Shown here: positions 1 through 8,600 of the stretch, piece by piece
Position numbering within the stretch: position 1 is the first letter of the stretch
Layout of the letters: every line of letters starts with the position of its first letter
Notes under the pieces: generated by a model
What the model saw: only the letters and a program-made list of their open reading frames with translations
Told to the model about the DNA's origin: nothing
Database searches by the model: none
Position numbers and translations under genes: made by a program
NCBI RefSeq assembly: GCF_003634555.1
Contig: NZ_RBKS01000001.1
Span: forward strand, 1,922,001-1,986,000
DNA: 64,000 nt
Origin: Frondihabitans australicus
GTDB lineage: Bacteria; Actinomycetota; Actinomycetes; Actinomycetales; Microbacteriaceae
Direction of reading: 5' to 3'

Positions 1-292
1 GCGAACGCCGCGCGGCCGAACGCCACCCCGCGACGAAGGCCAGCCCGGCGAACCCCGCCGCGACGAGCGCCACGCCCACGGGCGTCGCGTTCCACGCCGG
101 CGTCGGGGTGAACGTCGTGTCGGACAGCGGGGCGTAGGCGAACCAGCCGTACGACTCGTGCGCCGACTGCCACTCGCCGACGCCGATCAGCACGCCGCCC
201 GCGACGATCGCGGCGACGGCGGCGATCGGTGCGGCGCCGCGCAGCAGGCGGTGGCGTCGGTGCGGCGCGGCCGCGGCCCCCTCGGTCGTCAT
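1..292 (-). CDS. Small membrane protein, partial at window edge
   Basis: This gene reads leftwards off the window from an ATG at 292, so only about 97 N-terminal residues are visible. After a basic N-terminus (PHRRHRLLRG) there is one hydrophobic helix at about residues 20-38 and a second at about 72-90, separated by a loop with a YGWFAYAPL stretch. This is a two-helix membrane topology. I do not recognise a named family; the loop resembles small conserved actinobacterial membrane proteins. The C-terminus may lie only a few residues outside the window, because the visible end is already basic (RSAARRS) after the second helix. Confidence 0.55.
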   Translation of the reverse strand, partial: MTTEGAAAAPHRRHRLLRGAAPIAAVAAIVAGGVLIGVGEWQSAHESYGWFAYAPLSDTTFTPTPAWNATPVGVALVAAGFAGLAFVAGWRSAARRS

Positions 293-522
293 GCCGACAG
301 CATCGCACACCGTCCGCCCCTCGCCGCATTTCGCGACCGCGGCGCGCGCTGCGCCCCGGAAAGCCTGCAACGGGTGGGGCGACGGGGCCGATTCGGTCGC
401 GAAATGCGGCACGGGTGGCAGGGGGTGAGCGGGTCGGCACGCGTCCGCCGCGAGCGAACAGGCGGCGGGAAGACCGACCCGGTGGGCAGAGTTGGACTGA
501 GCACACGGCCGAGAGGATCACC

Positions 523-1077
523 ATGACCGACTGGATCTCCCTTCTGCGCACCGCGCACTCCGAGTTCACCGCTCGCATCGCGGCGGTCACCGACTGGGAC
601 GCCCCGACCCCCGACACCGAGTGGACCGTCCGCGACCTCGTGGCGCACGTCATCGACGATCAGCAGTGGGCGCCGCTGCTGCTCGCCGGGAGCACCACGG
701 CCGAGGCCCGCCTCGCGATCTCCCCGCTCGGCGACGACCTGGCGCTCGCCTGGCGCGAGCACTCCCGCGCCGCGCAGCAGGCATTCGAGGCGGCCGACCT
801 GACGACGACCGTGCAGCTCGAGTCCGACACGGTGACCGCCGACGAGTACCTCGCCGAGCTGGTGGGCGACATCACGATCCACACCTGGGATCTCGCCCGG
901 GCCACGAACACGAGCGAAGACCTCGACGACCGCCTCGTCGACGCCGTGTGGGACGTCTTCGAGCCGCAGGCCGAGACCCTGCAGGCGAGCGGTCTCTACG
1001 CGGCCGCGGTGCCGGTCTCGGACGACGCGCCGCTCCGCATCCGGCTGCTCGCGCTCACCGGCCGCGACGCCGGCTGA
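523..1077 (+). CDS. TIGR03086-type mycothiol-dependent-enzyme-like protein
   Basis: 184 residues. The N-terminal half is a DinB/maleylpyruvate-isomerase-like four-helix metal-binding fold, recognisable from WTVRDLVAHVIDDQQW and the later GDITIHTWDLARAT. The histidines in VAHV and in IHTWDLA are the residues expected to bind metal in this superfamily. Actinobacterial TIGR03086 proteins are thought to use mycothiol, but the substrate here is unknown. The start is the ATG at 523, preceded by GAGAGG. The open frame continues upstream to 229, but that part is low-complexity and unlike the family. The gene stands alone and converges with the MpaB-like gene, with only 7 bases between the stop codons. 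Confidence 0.8.
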   Translation: MTDWISLLRTAHSEFTARIAAVTDWDAPTPDTEWTVRDLVAHVIDDQQWAPLLLAGSTTAEARLAISPLGDDLALAWREHSRAAQQAFEAADLTTTVQLESDTVTADEYLAELVGDITIHTWDLARATNTSEDLDDRLVDAVWDVFEPQAETLQASGLYAAAVPVSDDAPLRIRLLALTGRDAG

Positions 1078-1084
1078 CCCGCGG

Positions 1085-2023
1085 TCAGCGACGCCGAGCG
1101 GGCGCGGGCACGTCGTCGACGATCCCGAGCCGCTCCCGCCGGGCGCGCGCGGCCATCGCGGCGGCGGGCTCCGCCCCGAGCACTCCCCCGATCCCCCGCA
1201 GCATCAGGGCGGCAGGAGCGCGCGTCGGCAGCTCGAACGATCCGATGTGGGGCCCGCGAAGCTCGAGCAGCGACCGGAACCTCGGCGACAGCGTGCCGAC
1301 CGCCCCGTCGAAGATCAGCGGGTACCCCGCGCGCAGGATCGGGAACAGCGGCGGCCTGCGCAGGAAGTGCACGACCTCGTCCGTCCGGGACGTGCGCTCG
1401 AGCACCCCGGCGTCGTCGAACGCCGCCAGCTGGCTGTTCATCTCGGCGACGGATCGCGGCGGCTCCTGCACCCCCATCAGCTCGCCGGCGACGGCCCATT
1501 GGCGCACGTACGCATCGGCCCCGCCGGGGATCGGCGCGCCCCAGGCCAGAGCTGCGGCCAAGAACGAGTCGCAGAAGGCCATGTGCACCCACGAGAGCAG
1601 GTCCGGGTCGTTGGCCGCGTACCGGTGCGAGACCCCGTGCCGGTCGAGGTACGTGCCGGTGACCTTCTCGTGGAGGCGCAGCACCCACTGCGACGCCGCG
1701 GTGGCCTGCTCCTGCGACCCGTACGAGACGGTGAAGATCCAGCGGATCGTGCCGGCGAGGCGCCCGAGGGGGTCCTCCCGGTAGCGCGAGTGGTCGTGGA
1801 CCCCGGCGAGCGCACCGGGGTGGAGGGCCTGCACGAGGAGGGCGCGCACACCCGCGGGGATCGTCGACATGCCTCCGTGGACGGCCCAGACGGCGCTGCC
1901 GGGGCCGAAGAAGCCCGGATCGTCGCCGTGTTCCAGCTCCTGCACCCAGTCGGGTGTGCCCGAGCGCTGTCCGTTGAAGGTGAACTGCAGCCGTGAGCGG
2001 AGGGGTTCGGTGAGGCCGGGCAC
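1085..2023 (-). CDS. Oxygenase MpaB-family protein (DUF2236)
   Basis: 312 residues from a GTG start. The DUF2236 hallmarks are visible: LVQALHPGALAGVHDHSRY near residue 65-85, then DPLGRLAGTIRW, VSYGS, and WVHMAFCDSF in the middle. In this superfamily (latex-clearing protein, mycophenolic acid MpaB) conserved histidines bind a b-type haem and the protein acts as an oxygenase on unsaturated lipids or polyisoprenoids; the substrate here cannot be told. There is no signal peptide, so it is probably cytoplasmic. The nearest upstream ATG (2031) is out of frame, so GTG 2023 is the best start. It lies in the same direction as the SDR gene upstream of it, 82 bases away. Confidence 0.8.
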   Translation of the reverse strand: MPGLTEPLRSRLQFTFNGQRSGTPDWVQELEHGDDPGFFGPGSAVWAVHGGMSTIPAGVRALLVQALHPGALAGVHDHSRYREDPLGRLAGTIRWIFTVSYGSQEQATAASQWVLRLHEKVTGTYLDRHGVSHRYAANDPDLLSWVHMAFCDSFLAAALAWGAPIPGGADAYVRQWAVAGELMGVQEPPRSVAEMNSQLAAFDDAGVLERTSRTDEVVHFLRRPPLFPILRAGYPLIFDGAVGTLSPRFRSLLELRGPHIGSFELPTRAPAALMLRGIGGVLGAEPAAAMAARARRERLGIVDDVPAPARRR

Positions 2024-2105
2024 GCTTCCATCAGAGCACCGCGACCTGGGAAGACGAAGCGCCCCGCCGATGGTCGAGACCGGCGGGGCACAGGATCGGC
2101 GAGAG

Positions 2106-2924
2106 TTACTCGCCCTGGGCGAGCTCCGCGACGGGCTGCCACTCGTTCCAGGTGGCGAGACGCGACTCGTAGTCCTTCGTCGCGACGCTCAGCGGCGTCG
2201 TGCCGAAGAAGACGCGCAGCGGCGGGTTCTCGGCGTCGACGACCTTGAGCACGGCGGCGGCCGACGCGGTCGGGTCGCCGCGCTTGGCGCTCGACATCTG
2301 CGCGGCGCGGGCGTCCCACATCGGCTTGTAGACGTCGATCTGCTCACTGTGCTTGGCCGACGGCCCGGCCCAGTCGGTGGCGAAGCCGCCGGGCTCGATG
2401 GTCGTCACGTGGATGCCGAAGGGCGCGACCTCCTGCGACAGCGACTGACCCATGGCCTCGAGGGCCCACTTCGACATGTGGTACGCGCCGATGCCGGGGA
2501 ACGCCGTGATTCCGCCGATGCTCGACACGTTGATGACGTGGCCGGCGCCCTGTGCGCGCAGGATCGGCAGCGCCGCCTGGGTGACCCAGAGCGCCCCGAA
2601 GACGTTCGTCTCGAGCTGCTGCCGCACCTCCTGCTCGCTGAGCTCCTCGATGGTGCCGAAGTGGCCGTAGCCGGCGTTGTTGATGACGATGTCGAGCCGA
2701 CCGAACTTCTCGTGCGCGGCCTTCACGGCGGCGAAGTCGGCGTCGCGGTCGTCGACGTCGAGCTGCAGGGGCAGGAACGTGTCGGGGTACTTCTCGGCGA
2801 TGTCGTCGAGCGTGCTCACGGTGCGTGCGGTCGCCGCGACGCTGTCGCCGCGCTCGAGGGCGGCCAGCGACCACTCACGGCCGAATCCACGCGATGCTCC
2901 GGTGATGAACCAGACTTTGCTCAA
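2106..2924 (-). CDS. Short-chain dehydrogenase/reductase (classical SDR)
   Basis: 272 residues, NAD(P)-dependent oxidoreductase. The Rossmann glycine motif TGASRGFG is at residues 8-15, NNAG at 82-85, and the catalytic set is Ser135, Tyr148 and Lys152 (YHMSK). The Arg in GASRG and the TART sequence after strand 2 suit NADPH more than NADH, which is an inference. Paralogues of this type in actinobacteria are often annotated as oxidoreductases of unknown substrate. It is divergent from the acyl-CoA ligase at 3071, with a 146-base region between that must hold both promoters. Confidence 0.88.
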   Translation of the reverse strand: MSKVWFITGASRGFGREWSLAALERGDSVAATARTVSTLDDIAEKYPDTFLPLQLDVDDRDADFAAVKAAHEKFGRLDIVINNAGYGHFGTIEELSEQEVRQQLETNVFGALWVTQAALPILRAQGAGHVINVSSIGGITAFPGIGAYHMSKWALEAMGQSLSQEVAPFGIHVTTIEPGGFATDWAGPSAKHSEQIDVYKPMWDARAAQMSSAKRGDPTASAAAVLKVVDAENPPLRVFFGTTPLSVATKDYESRLATWNEWQPVAELAQGE

Positions 2925-3070
2925 GGCAGTGTGTCCTTCTTCTCGTTGGTTGATGCGTAGTCAGTGAACTCCCGCCCCGACGCCGCTGTTCCCCTCGAGA
3001 CAGGCACCGACAGACCCCCTCAGGTCGCAGGAGCCCGGCCCTCGCCGCCCGGAGAAACTAGAGTGGCCTC

Positions 3071-4753
3071 GTGACCATCGACAGCGCACGTCCCTGGCTT
3101 GACAGCTACGCAGACGGAATCCCGCACGACATCGATCCCGTCTCGGGCTCCCTCATCGACCTCGTCCGCGTGACGGCGGAGAAGTACCCGAAGGCCGTGG
3201 CGCTGGAGTACTTCGGCGCCGAGACCACCTACGAGTCGATGGTCGAGCAGATCCAGAGGGCGGCCGAGGGTCTGCGGCGGCTCGGCGTGAAGAAGGGCGA
3301 CACCGTCGCGCTGATCCTGCCGAACTGCCCGCAGCACGTGGTGGCCTTCTACGCGGTGCTGCGTCTCGGCGCGATCGTCGTCGAGCACAACCCGCTCTAC
3401 ACGCCCCGCGAGCTCCAGCACCAGTTCGAGGACCACGGCGCCCGCTGGGCCATCGCGTGGGACAAGACGGTGGCCACGATCCAGAAGTTCCCCGACGAGG
3501 TGCCGATCGACGGCATCGTGTCGATCGACGTGACGAAGGCGATGCCGTTCGTCATGCAGCTGCAGCTGAAGCTGCCGGTCAAGAAGGCGCGCGAGTCGCG
3601 CAACCGCCTCACGACGACGGTGACCGGCACGACGAGGTGGGAGGACATCGTCAGCCAGGCGCGCATCGACCCGTCGTTCCCGCGCCCCGAGACCGACGAC
3701 CTCGCGCTCATCCAGTACACCTCCGGCACGACCGGCAGCCCCAAGGGCGCCATGCTCACCCACGGCAACCTGCTGTCGAACGCGGCGCAGTGCCAGGCGT
3801 GGATCCCGCAGATCAAGGAGGGGTCGACGGTCGTCTACGCGATCCTGCCGATGTTCCACGCCTACGGGCTCACGCTCTGCCTCACCTTCGCGATGCGCAT
3901 GGGCGCGCGCCTCGTTCTGTTCCCGGCGTTCGAGCCGTCCCTCGTGCTCACCGCGATGAAGAAGCACCCGCCGACGTTCCTGCCCGCCGTGCCGCCGATC
4001 TACCAGCGCCTGCAGCGCGCCGCCGACGACGCCGGCGTCTCGCTCAAGGGCATCGAGATCGCCATCTCGGGCGCGATGCCGCTCTCGGCGAGCGTCGTCG
4101 AGCCGTGGGAGGAACGCTCGGGCGGCTGGCTCATCGAGGGCTACGGCCTCAGCGAGACCTCGCCCGTGCTCATGGCGAACCCGGTGTCGAACGAGCGACG
4201 CGCCGGCACCGTCGGCCTGCCGTTCCCGTCGACCGAGATCCGCGCCGTCGACCCCGACAACCCCACGGTCGACGTGCCGCGGGGCGAGCGCGGCGAGCTG
4301 ATCGTGCGCGGGCCGCAGGTGTTCCAGGGCTACTGGAACCGCCCCGACGAGACCGCCGAGGTCTTCGTCGACGACTGGTTCCGCACCGGCGACATCGTCA
4401 CCATCTCGGACGACGGCTTCGTCTCGATCGTCGACCGCATCAAAGACCTCATCATCTCGGGCGGCTTCAACGTGAGTCCCTCCGAGGTCGAAGACACCCT
4501 GCGCAAGTTCGAGGCCGTCGAGGACGTCGCCGTGGTCGGCCTCGGCACGAACACCGCCGAGCAGGTCACCGCCGCGGTGGTGGTGAAGAAGGGCATGGAG
4601 CTCGACCAGGAGGCCCTCCGCGAGTTCGCCCGCGAGAACCTCGCCGCATACAAGGTGCCCCGCCGCATCGTCGTGGTGAACGACCTGCCGAAGTCGATGG
4701 TCGGCAAGGTGATCCGCCGCCGCGTCAAAGAGCAGCTGCTGGCCAAGAAGTAG
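3071..4753 (+). CDS. fadD: Long-chain acyl-CoA ligase (AMP-forming)
   Basis: 560 residues, GTG start. It activates fatty acids with ATP and CoA through an acyl-adenylate. The P-loop-like A3 motif YTSGTTGSPKGAMLTHGN lies near residue 218, then GYGLSETSPV (A5), WFRTGDIV (A7), VDRIKDLIISGG (A8) and the catalytic lysine in KSMVGKVIRR near the C-terminus (A10). It has the length and order of a full-length FadD, with no membrane segments. The next gene begins 6 bases after the stop, so the two are probably co-transcribed. Substrate chain length cannot be told from sequence. Confidence 0.9.
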   Translation: MTIDSARPWLDSYADGIPHDIDPVSGSLIDLVRVTAEKYPKAVALEYFGAETTYESMVEQIQRAAEGLRRLGVKKGDTVALILPNCPQHVVAFYAVLRLGAIVVEHNPLYTPRELQHQFEDHGARWAIAWDKTVATIQKFPDEVPIDGIVSIDVTKAMPFVMQLQLKLPVKKARESRNRLTTTVTGTTRWEDIVSQARIDPSFPRPETDDLALIQYTSGTTGSPKGAMLTHGNLLSNAAQCQAWIPQIKEGSTVVYAILPMFHAYGLTLCLTFAMRMGARLVLFPAFEPSLVLTAMKKHPPTFLPAVPPIYQRLQRAADDAGVSLKGIEIAISGAMPLSASVVEPWEERSGGWLIEGYGLSETSPVLMANPVSNERRAGTVGLPFPSTEIRAVDPDNPTVDVPRGERGELIVRGPQVFQGYWNRPDETAEVFVDDWFRTGDIVTISDDGFVSIVDRIKDLIISGGFNVSPSEVEDTLRKFEAVEDVAVVGLGTNTAEQVTAAVVVKKGMELDQEALREFARENLAAYKVPRRIVVVNDLPKSMVGKVIRRRVKEQLLAKK

Positions 4754-4759
4754 CGCGCC

Positions 4760-5551
4760 GTGCAGCGCATCGTCATCACGGGCGGGTCGTCGACCATCGC
4801 GACGGCGATCCGTCCGCGGCTGGCGCGCGAGGGGCGCGAGATCGTGCTCCTCGACGTCGTGCCGCCGCGTGACGCGGTGCGCTCAGGCGAGACGTTCGCC
4901 GAGGTGTCGGTGCTCGAGCCGGCGCCGCTGGCCGAGGCTCTCGCCGGGGCCGACCTCGTGGTGCACCTGGCCGGGCATCCCGACGGGCTGGAGTGGGCCG
5001 ACATCCTGCGCCTCAATGTCGACGGCACGCAGAAGTGCCTCGAGGCCGCGCACAGTGTCGGCGTGCAACGGGTGCTGCTGGCCTCGTCGAACCATGCGGT
5101 CGGCTACAACCGGGCGCAGGATCTGGCAGGCGTCCCGGTGCCCGCTCCCCGCCCCGACAGCTACTACGGGGTGGGGAAGGTCGCCCTCGAAGCACTCGGC
5201 TCCCTCTTCGCCGACCGCTTCGGCATGACGATCGTCTCGGCGCGCATCGGCTCGTTCTTCGACGAGCCCCGGGCCGGCCGGCCGCTCGCGACCTGGGTCT
5301 CCCCCGGCGACATCGCGCGGCTCGTCGAGGCCGTGGCGGTGCTCGACGAGCCCGGGCATCGCATCGTCTGGGGCATGTCGCGGAACTTCCCCGGGTGGTT
5401 CGACCTGTCGGAGGGGCTCGCGATCGGGTTCTCGCCGTCGGACGACTCGCTGGCGTGGGCCGAGGCTCATGGGGTCATCGACAGCGTGCCGTCGGGCGAC
5501 GTGTACGAAGGCGGCGAGATGATCGACGAGGGCTACCCGCTCCACGACTGA
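4760..5551 (+). CDS. NAD-dependent epimerase/dehydratase, uronate-dehydrogenase-like
   Basis: 263 residues, GTG start 6 bases after the acyl-CoA ligase. It is an extended-type SDR: a GGSSTIA glycine loop at the N-terminus, the HLAG motif at about 69-72, SSNH at 109-112, and the catalytic pair Tyr136 and Lys140 in YYGVGK. The SSNHAVG stretch and the short length resemble uronate dehydrogenase, which oxidises glucuronate or galacturonate to the lactone with NAD. The assignment to that reaction is an inference from those motifs. Other sugar or nucleotide-sugar dehydrogenases of the same subfamily remain possible. Confidence 0.7.
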   Translation: MQRIVITGGSSTIATAIRPRLAREGREIVLLDVVPPRDAVRSGETFAEVSVLEPAPLAEALAGADLVVHLAGHPDGLEWADILRLNVDGTQKCLEAAHSVGVQRVLLASSNHAVGYNRAQDLAGVPVPAPRPDSYYGVGKVALEALGSLFADRFGMTIVSARIGSFFDEPRAGRPLATWVSPGDIARLVEAVAVLDEPGHRIVWGMSRNFPGWFDLSEGLAIGFSPSDDSLAWAEAHGVIDSVPSGDVYEGGEMIDEGYPLHD

Positions 5552-5727
5552 GCGTGTGCCGACGTGCTGGGTCGTCTCGCGCCGCCGACGCCGTCGACGC
5601 GCACTACGCCTTTCGGATGCCGCCGTCGTGCCGGATACTGCTGAGGCGCGACCCCTCGGGTACGCTCAGGTTCGCCACAAAACGCCCGGTCCGCGGCCAG
5701 AAGCAGCGGTTCGCCCGAAGGAGTTCC

Positions 5728-6048
5728 ATGGGATCCCTCATCTACGGTTCCACGTCCATCGAGATCGAGTTCGAAGACCGTACCCTCGAGCACCTGCAGA
5801 TCGTCATCGCGACGAAGCTGCGACGCCGCGAGTCGTTCTTCTTCTCCTGGCGCGACCCTCAGAAGGTCGGCGACGGCCGCTCCAGCCTGTGGATGGACCC
5901 GGGCATCCCGCTCTACTTCAAGTACTCCGGCGGCCGCGTGCCGTCGATCAGCCGCACCTGGCTCGCGGAGCTCACCGCGTCGGCGAACTCGTCGAGCGGC
6001 CTCGTGCTCACCGACGAGCCGTCGCTCGACAACAGCGCGAAGCCCTAG
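5728..6048 (+). CDS. DUF7882-type small protein (Microbacteriaceae family)
   Basis: 106 residues from the ATG at 5728, which has a good GAAGGAG site at 5717-5723. The N-terminal sequence MGSLIYGS..IEIEFEDRTLEHLQIVIATKLRR followed by a Phe/Trp-rich FFFSW is characteristic of a family common in Microbacteriaceae and sometimes misannotated as an ATP-dependent DNA ligase. The function is unknown. It is probably cytoplasmic and folds as a mostly beta domain (inference from alternating hydrophobics). It stands alone, with 176 bases of non-coding sequence upstream. Confidence 0.75.
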   Translation: MGSLIYGSTSIEIEFEDRTLEHLQIVIATKLRRRESFFFSWRDPQKVGDGRSSLWMDPGIPLYFKYSGGRVPSISRTWLAELTASANSSSGLVLTDEPSLDNSAKP

Positions 6049-6072
6049 CCGCTGGAATTCTGATATTCGGAT

Positions 6073-6101
6073 TTGGAATAAGCATAACGCCTCGCTAACC
6101 T
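6073..6101 (+). promoter_or_regulatory. Candidate sigma-70-type promoter for the toxin gene
   Basis: TTGGAA at 6073-6078 and TAACCT at 6096-6101 are separated by 17 bases, inside a conspicuously AT-rich patch (6050-6100) that contrasts with its high-GC surroundings. It points at the toxin gene starting at 6149. This is a sequence match only. Confidence 0.45.
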
Positions 6102-6148
6102 AGTCGCCGTGCGCCCACTCGGGGCGCTTCGACGGCGAGCGAGGTGGC

Positions 6149-7774
6149 ATGGCGGGCATCGTCCTCGACGTCGACCCCGACGACTTCGTCGCGGCGTCGG
6201 CGGCTGCTTCGTCAGCGGCGCGCGCGGTGAGCGCGGCCGCGTCCGATGCGGTTCGCGCGCTCGCGACATCTGCGGGGATGGCGGGCTCCGACCCATCCGG
6301 CCTCGCGTGGGCGTCGACGTATGACGGCGCGGCCGCCGAGCTTCTGGCAGGCCTCGACGCACTCGAGACGGCGTTCGGGCACGTTTCAGCAGGGCTTGCC
6401 GTGACCGGGCTGAACTACGCCACGGCGGAGCACCTCTCGGCGGGCGGCTCCGGGCACGCGCCGGGGCACAGCGTGCCGTCGCTCCCGGGCCCGGCGTGTT
6501 CCGCGCCCCCACCGTCGGCCGCCGGTGGATCCCGCGCCTGCGGCATCCCGGGCTGGGAGCTCGTGGCGAACTTCGTCGGCGACCTGTGGCCCGACGGCGA
6601 CACGGGTGCGCTGCGGCGGTCCGCCTCGGCGTGGCACTCGTTGGCCGACGAGCTGGCGGCCGTGCATGGGGGCGACGTGCCCCGGATCCTGCAGGCCCTC
6701 GACACCACGCGCACGCCTGAGCTGCCCGCGATCCGGTCGACCGTCGAGCGCGTGGCGTCCGGTGCCTCGGCCCTGGCCGAGTCCGCCTCGGCGCTCGCTA
6801 CGGGGTGTCGCGATCTGGCGGATCGAATCGAGCACGTCCACCGGCAGGCCGAGGGCGTGCTGCAGGAGCTCCTGGAACAGGTGGGCGCCACGGCTCTCGT
6901 CGGCGTCGGGCTCACGATCGTCACGGCTGGGCTGTCCGATGCCGCGGCAGGTCTCGCGGCGGGCGGCGAGGTGGCGGCGGCGGTCGCCCGGATCCTGGGC
7001 TTCATCGCCGACTTCGGTGCCGAGGCATCGCGCCTCGTCGGCACGGTGGCGGGGTCAGCGGGCAGGATCGCCGAGGCCGCACGGCTCTCGTCGACCGTCA
7101 CCGTTCGCATCGTCACGATCGTCGGCGACACGGTCGTGACGGGTGCCGGCGGTGCCGCCACGAACGTCGGCGTCTCCCTCGTCACCGACCCCGGTGGCGA
7201 CCTGGAGTCTGCCGCGGTGGACGGTTTCGTGGGCGGTGCCGCCCTCGGAGCCGTCGGCACGTCCGTCGGTATGGCGGCCGCCGCCCGCGCCGCTTTCAAG
7301 AAGCTCTCGGCTCTCAGGGCGGAGATGCAAACGTGGAGTTCGGCGGCACCCGCTTCATATAGCTTGTTTGGCCCACTCTCGGAGGAAGAGTGGTTCGCCA
7401 AGTACTTTGCAGGTTTCTCCGACGATGGCTTTCCGGAATGGACGTGGCCAGCTCACGATGGTTTCGTGCCTGGTACCGCCAAGCCGAACACCTTGAGAGC
7501 AGGAGACGTGATCGAACGCATAAGCCCGGTCGGTCGCGACGGCTCGTTCGCGACCACGCCCGGAGCATCATTTGAAGCCCTATCCTTGCCACCGGATCGA
7601 CTCTCGCCTGCCTTCGTGACCACCCGCTATCGAGTGGTGCTGCCACTGGGGAAGGATGTGCTCGAGGGGCCGATCGCTCCTCATTTCGAGCAACCGGGCA
7701 TGGCCAAGCAGTACTTTTTCCCGAAGCGCATGCAAGTCCTCGTCAACGCTGGTTATTTGAAGGAGGTGCCCTGA
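6149..7774 (+). CDS. ESX-type polymorphic toxin with C-terminal TNT domain
   Basis: 541 residues. The N-terminal ~130 residues are an Ala/Ser-rich helical domain with a short W..TYD motif and a later NYATAEH, typical of proteins exported by the type VII (ESX) system. A helical and glycine-rich membrane-active middle follows (about 230-380). The last ~115 residues (427-541) resemble the tuberculosis necrotizing toxin domain: WPAHDGFVPGTA, then GDVIERISPVGRDGSF, ASFEALSLPP, RYRVVLPL and a final EQPGMAKQY with the conserved Gln. TNT domains hydrolyse NAD+. I could not identify the catalytic His of the mycobacterial enzyme at its expected place, so activity is unproven. From about 7350 GC content drops, as in exchangeable toxin tips. 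No ESX secretion genes are in the window. The immunity candidate follows with TGATG coupling. Confidence 0.8.
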   Translation: MAGIVLDVDPDDFVAASAAASSAARAVSAAASDAVRALATSAGMAGSDPSGLAWASTYDGAAAELLAGLDALETAFGHVSAGLAVTGLNYATAEHLSAGGSGHAPGHSVPSLPGPACSAPPPSAAGGSRACGIPGWELVANFVGDLWPDGDTGALRRSASAWHSLADELAAVHGGDVPRILQALDTTRTPELPAIRSTVERVASGASALAESASALATGCRDLADRIEHVHRQAEGVLQELLEQVGATALVGVGLTIVTAGLSDAAAGLAAGGEVAAAVARILGFIADFGAEASRLVGTVAGSAGRIAEAARLSSTVTVRIVTIVGDTVVTGAGGAATNVGVSLVTDPGGDLESAAVDGFVGGAALGAVGTSVGMAAAARAAFKKLSALRAEMQTWSSAAPASYSLFGPLSEEEWFAKYFAGFSDDGFPEWTWPAHDGFVPGTAKPNTLRAGDVIERISPVGRDGSFATTPGASFEALSLPPDRLSPAFVTTRYRVVLPLGKDVLEGPIAPHFEQPGMAKQYFFPKRMQVLVNAGYLKEVP

Positions 7775-8097
7775 TGAATTTCGCGGACCTTCGAGAGCAT
7801 GTGCAGGGGCTCGGCCTCGACGTGGGTCGACTCGTGTCACGACACACGACCGAGTCGAGGGTTAGTGGCGAGGTCGGCTACAACATCATCGTTGGATCGC
7901 ACGGTGCGAAGATCCTCGCGAGTACGGGGCGGGGCGGCCTCGTTCCAGCGCCATACGCCGGCTTCACTTTTCCGGATGAGGAGGAGGCATGTTCATTTGT
8001 CTGGCGGATGATCCGATCCCAAGTCGCGCCAGAACTTCTCACCCCGTCCGAAAAGGAACTGATTCGTGCAGAGGCCATCGAGACGCTCAAGCACTGA
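7774..8097 (+). CDS. Candidate immunity protein for the TNT toxin
   Basis: 107 residues. Its ATG shares one base with the toxin stop (TGATG) and sits behind an AGGAGG site inside the toxin's last codons, so the two are translated together. It has no signal peptide or membrane segment and reads as a small acidic cytosolic protein with an amphipathic C-terminal helix. I recognise no named immunity family. Function is inferred only from position: TNT-type toxins need a cytosolic inhibitor encoded immediately downstream. Base composition is lower in GC than the neighbours, like the toxin tip. Confidence 0.65.
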   Translation: MNFADLREHVQGLGLDVGRLVSRHTTESRVSGEVGYNIIVGSHGAKILASTGRGGLVPAPYAGFTFPDEEEACSFVWRMIRSQVAPELLTPSEKELIRAEAIETLKH

Positions 8098-8137
8098 CGC
8101 ATTCGTGGCGCAGCGCGCCAGCACGGAGAGCCTCCGC

Positions 8138-8476
8138 ATGAACGGTGAAGACCTGTACGAGCTGGTCGTCGACTACTTCGGCCGAAGAATCCAATTCGCC
8201 TAGGAAGACGGGCCCGAGCCCACCGTGGGCGGCGTCCTCTACGAGACCTTTGAGTTCGAGTGCGGACTCGACGGCCGCTACGGCGCCTTCGGTGTCGAGA
8301 TTCGGGTCGGGAGGCAGCTCTCCACGACGGAGTTCTTCGGACGCGCGGTGTCGCGGAGCGCGGAACCTGAATCGATTAAGACGAGCCTCGACACGATCGA
8401 CCGCTGGTGCCGGGCGCACCTCTCCCCCGAGTTCCTCGCCGAGTACGAGGCCAACCTCGCGGCCGAGTCGAGGTGA
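8138..8476 (+). pseudogene. Second immunity-like gene interrupted by in-frame TAG
   Basis: An ATG at 8138 opens a frame (MNGEDLYELVVDYFG...) that meets TAG at 8201-8203 and then continues in the same frame without another stop to TGA at 8474-8476. Read through, it would be a protein of about 112 residues. The second part could restart at GTG 8225, giving 83 residues, but no Shine-Dalgarno site is evident there. A single-base change of a sense codon to TAG explains the break. The position, just after the toxin and first immunity gene, suggests a former or orphan immunity gene. Alternatives are a sequencing error or expression of the downstream part alone. Confidence 0.6.
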
Positions 8477-8541
8477 TCCCGTCTCGGCGAGGGCCCGACT
8501 CACTCCTAGCCGCGGTGATCCGGTCTCAGCGGCACTCCTAG
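8472..8541. repeat. Imperfect direct repeat after the immunity pseudogene
   Basis: Two related blocks start at 8472 and 8514. Each begins GGTGATCC(C/G)GTCTC(G/A)GCG and ends CACTCCTAG; the second has lost about 14 internal bases. The first block contains the stop codon of the preceding frame. This is a local duplication of unknown role. Confidence 0.5.
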
Positions 8542-8600
8542 GCGAAGGGTATAGCCCGAAACGACGCGTACAGCCCGCCGCACGGACGACGCGGAGGCGG

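Noticed and set aside
8225-8476. A stand-alone gene starting at GTG 8225
   Set aside because: The same frame is open upstream to an ATG at 8138 except for one TAG, and no ribosome site precedes 8225, so a broken longer gene is the simpler reading.
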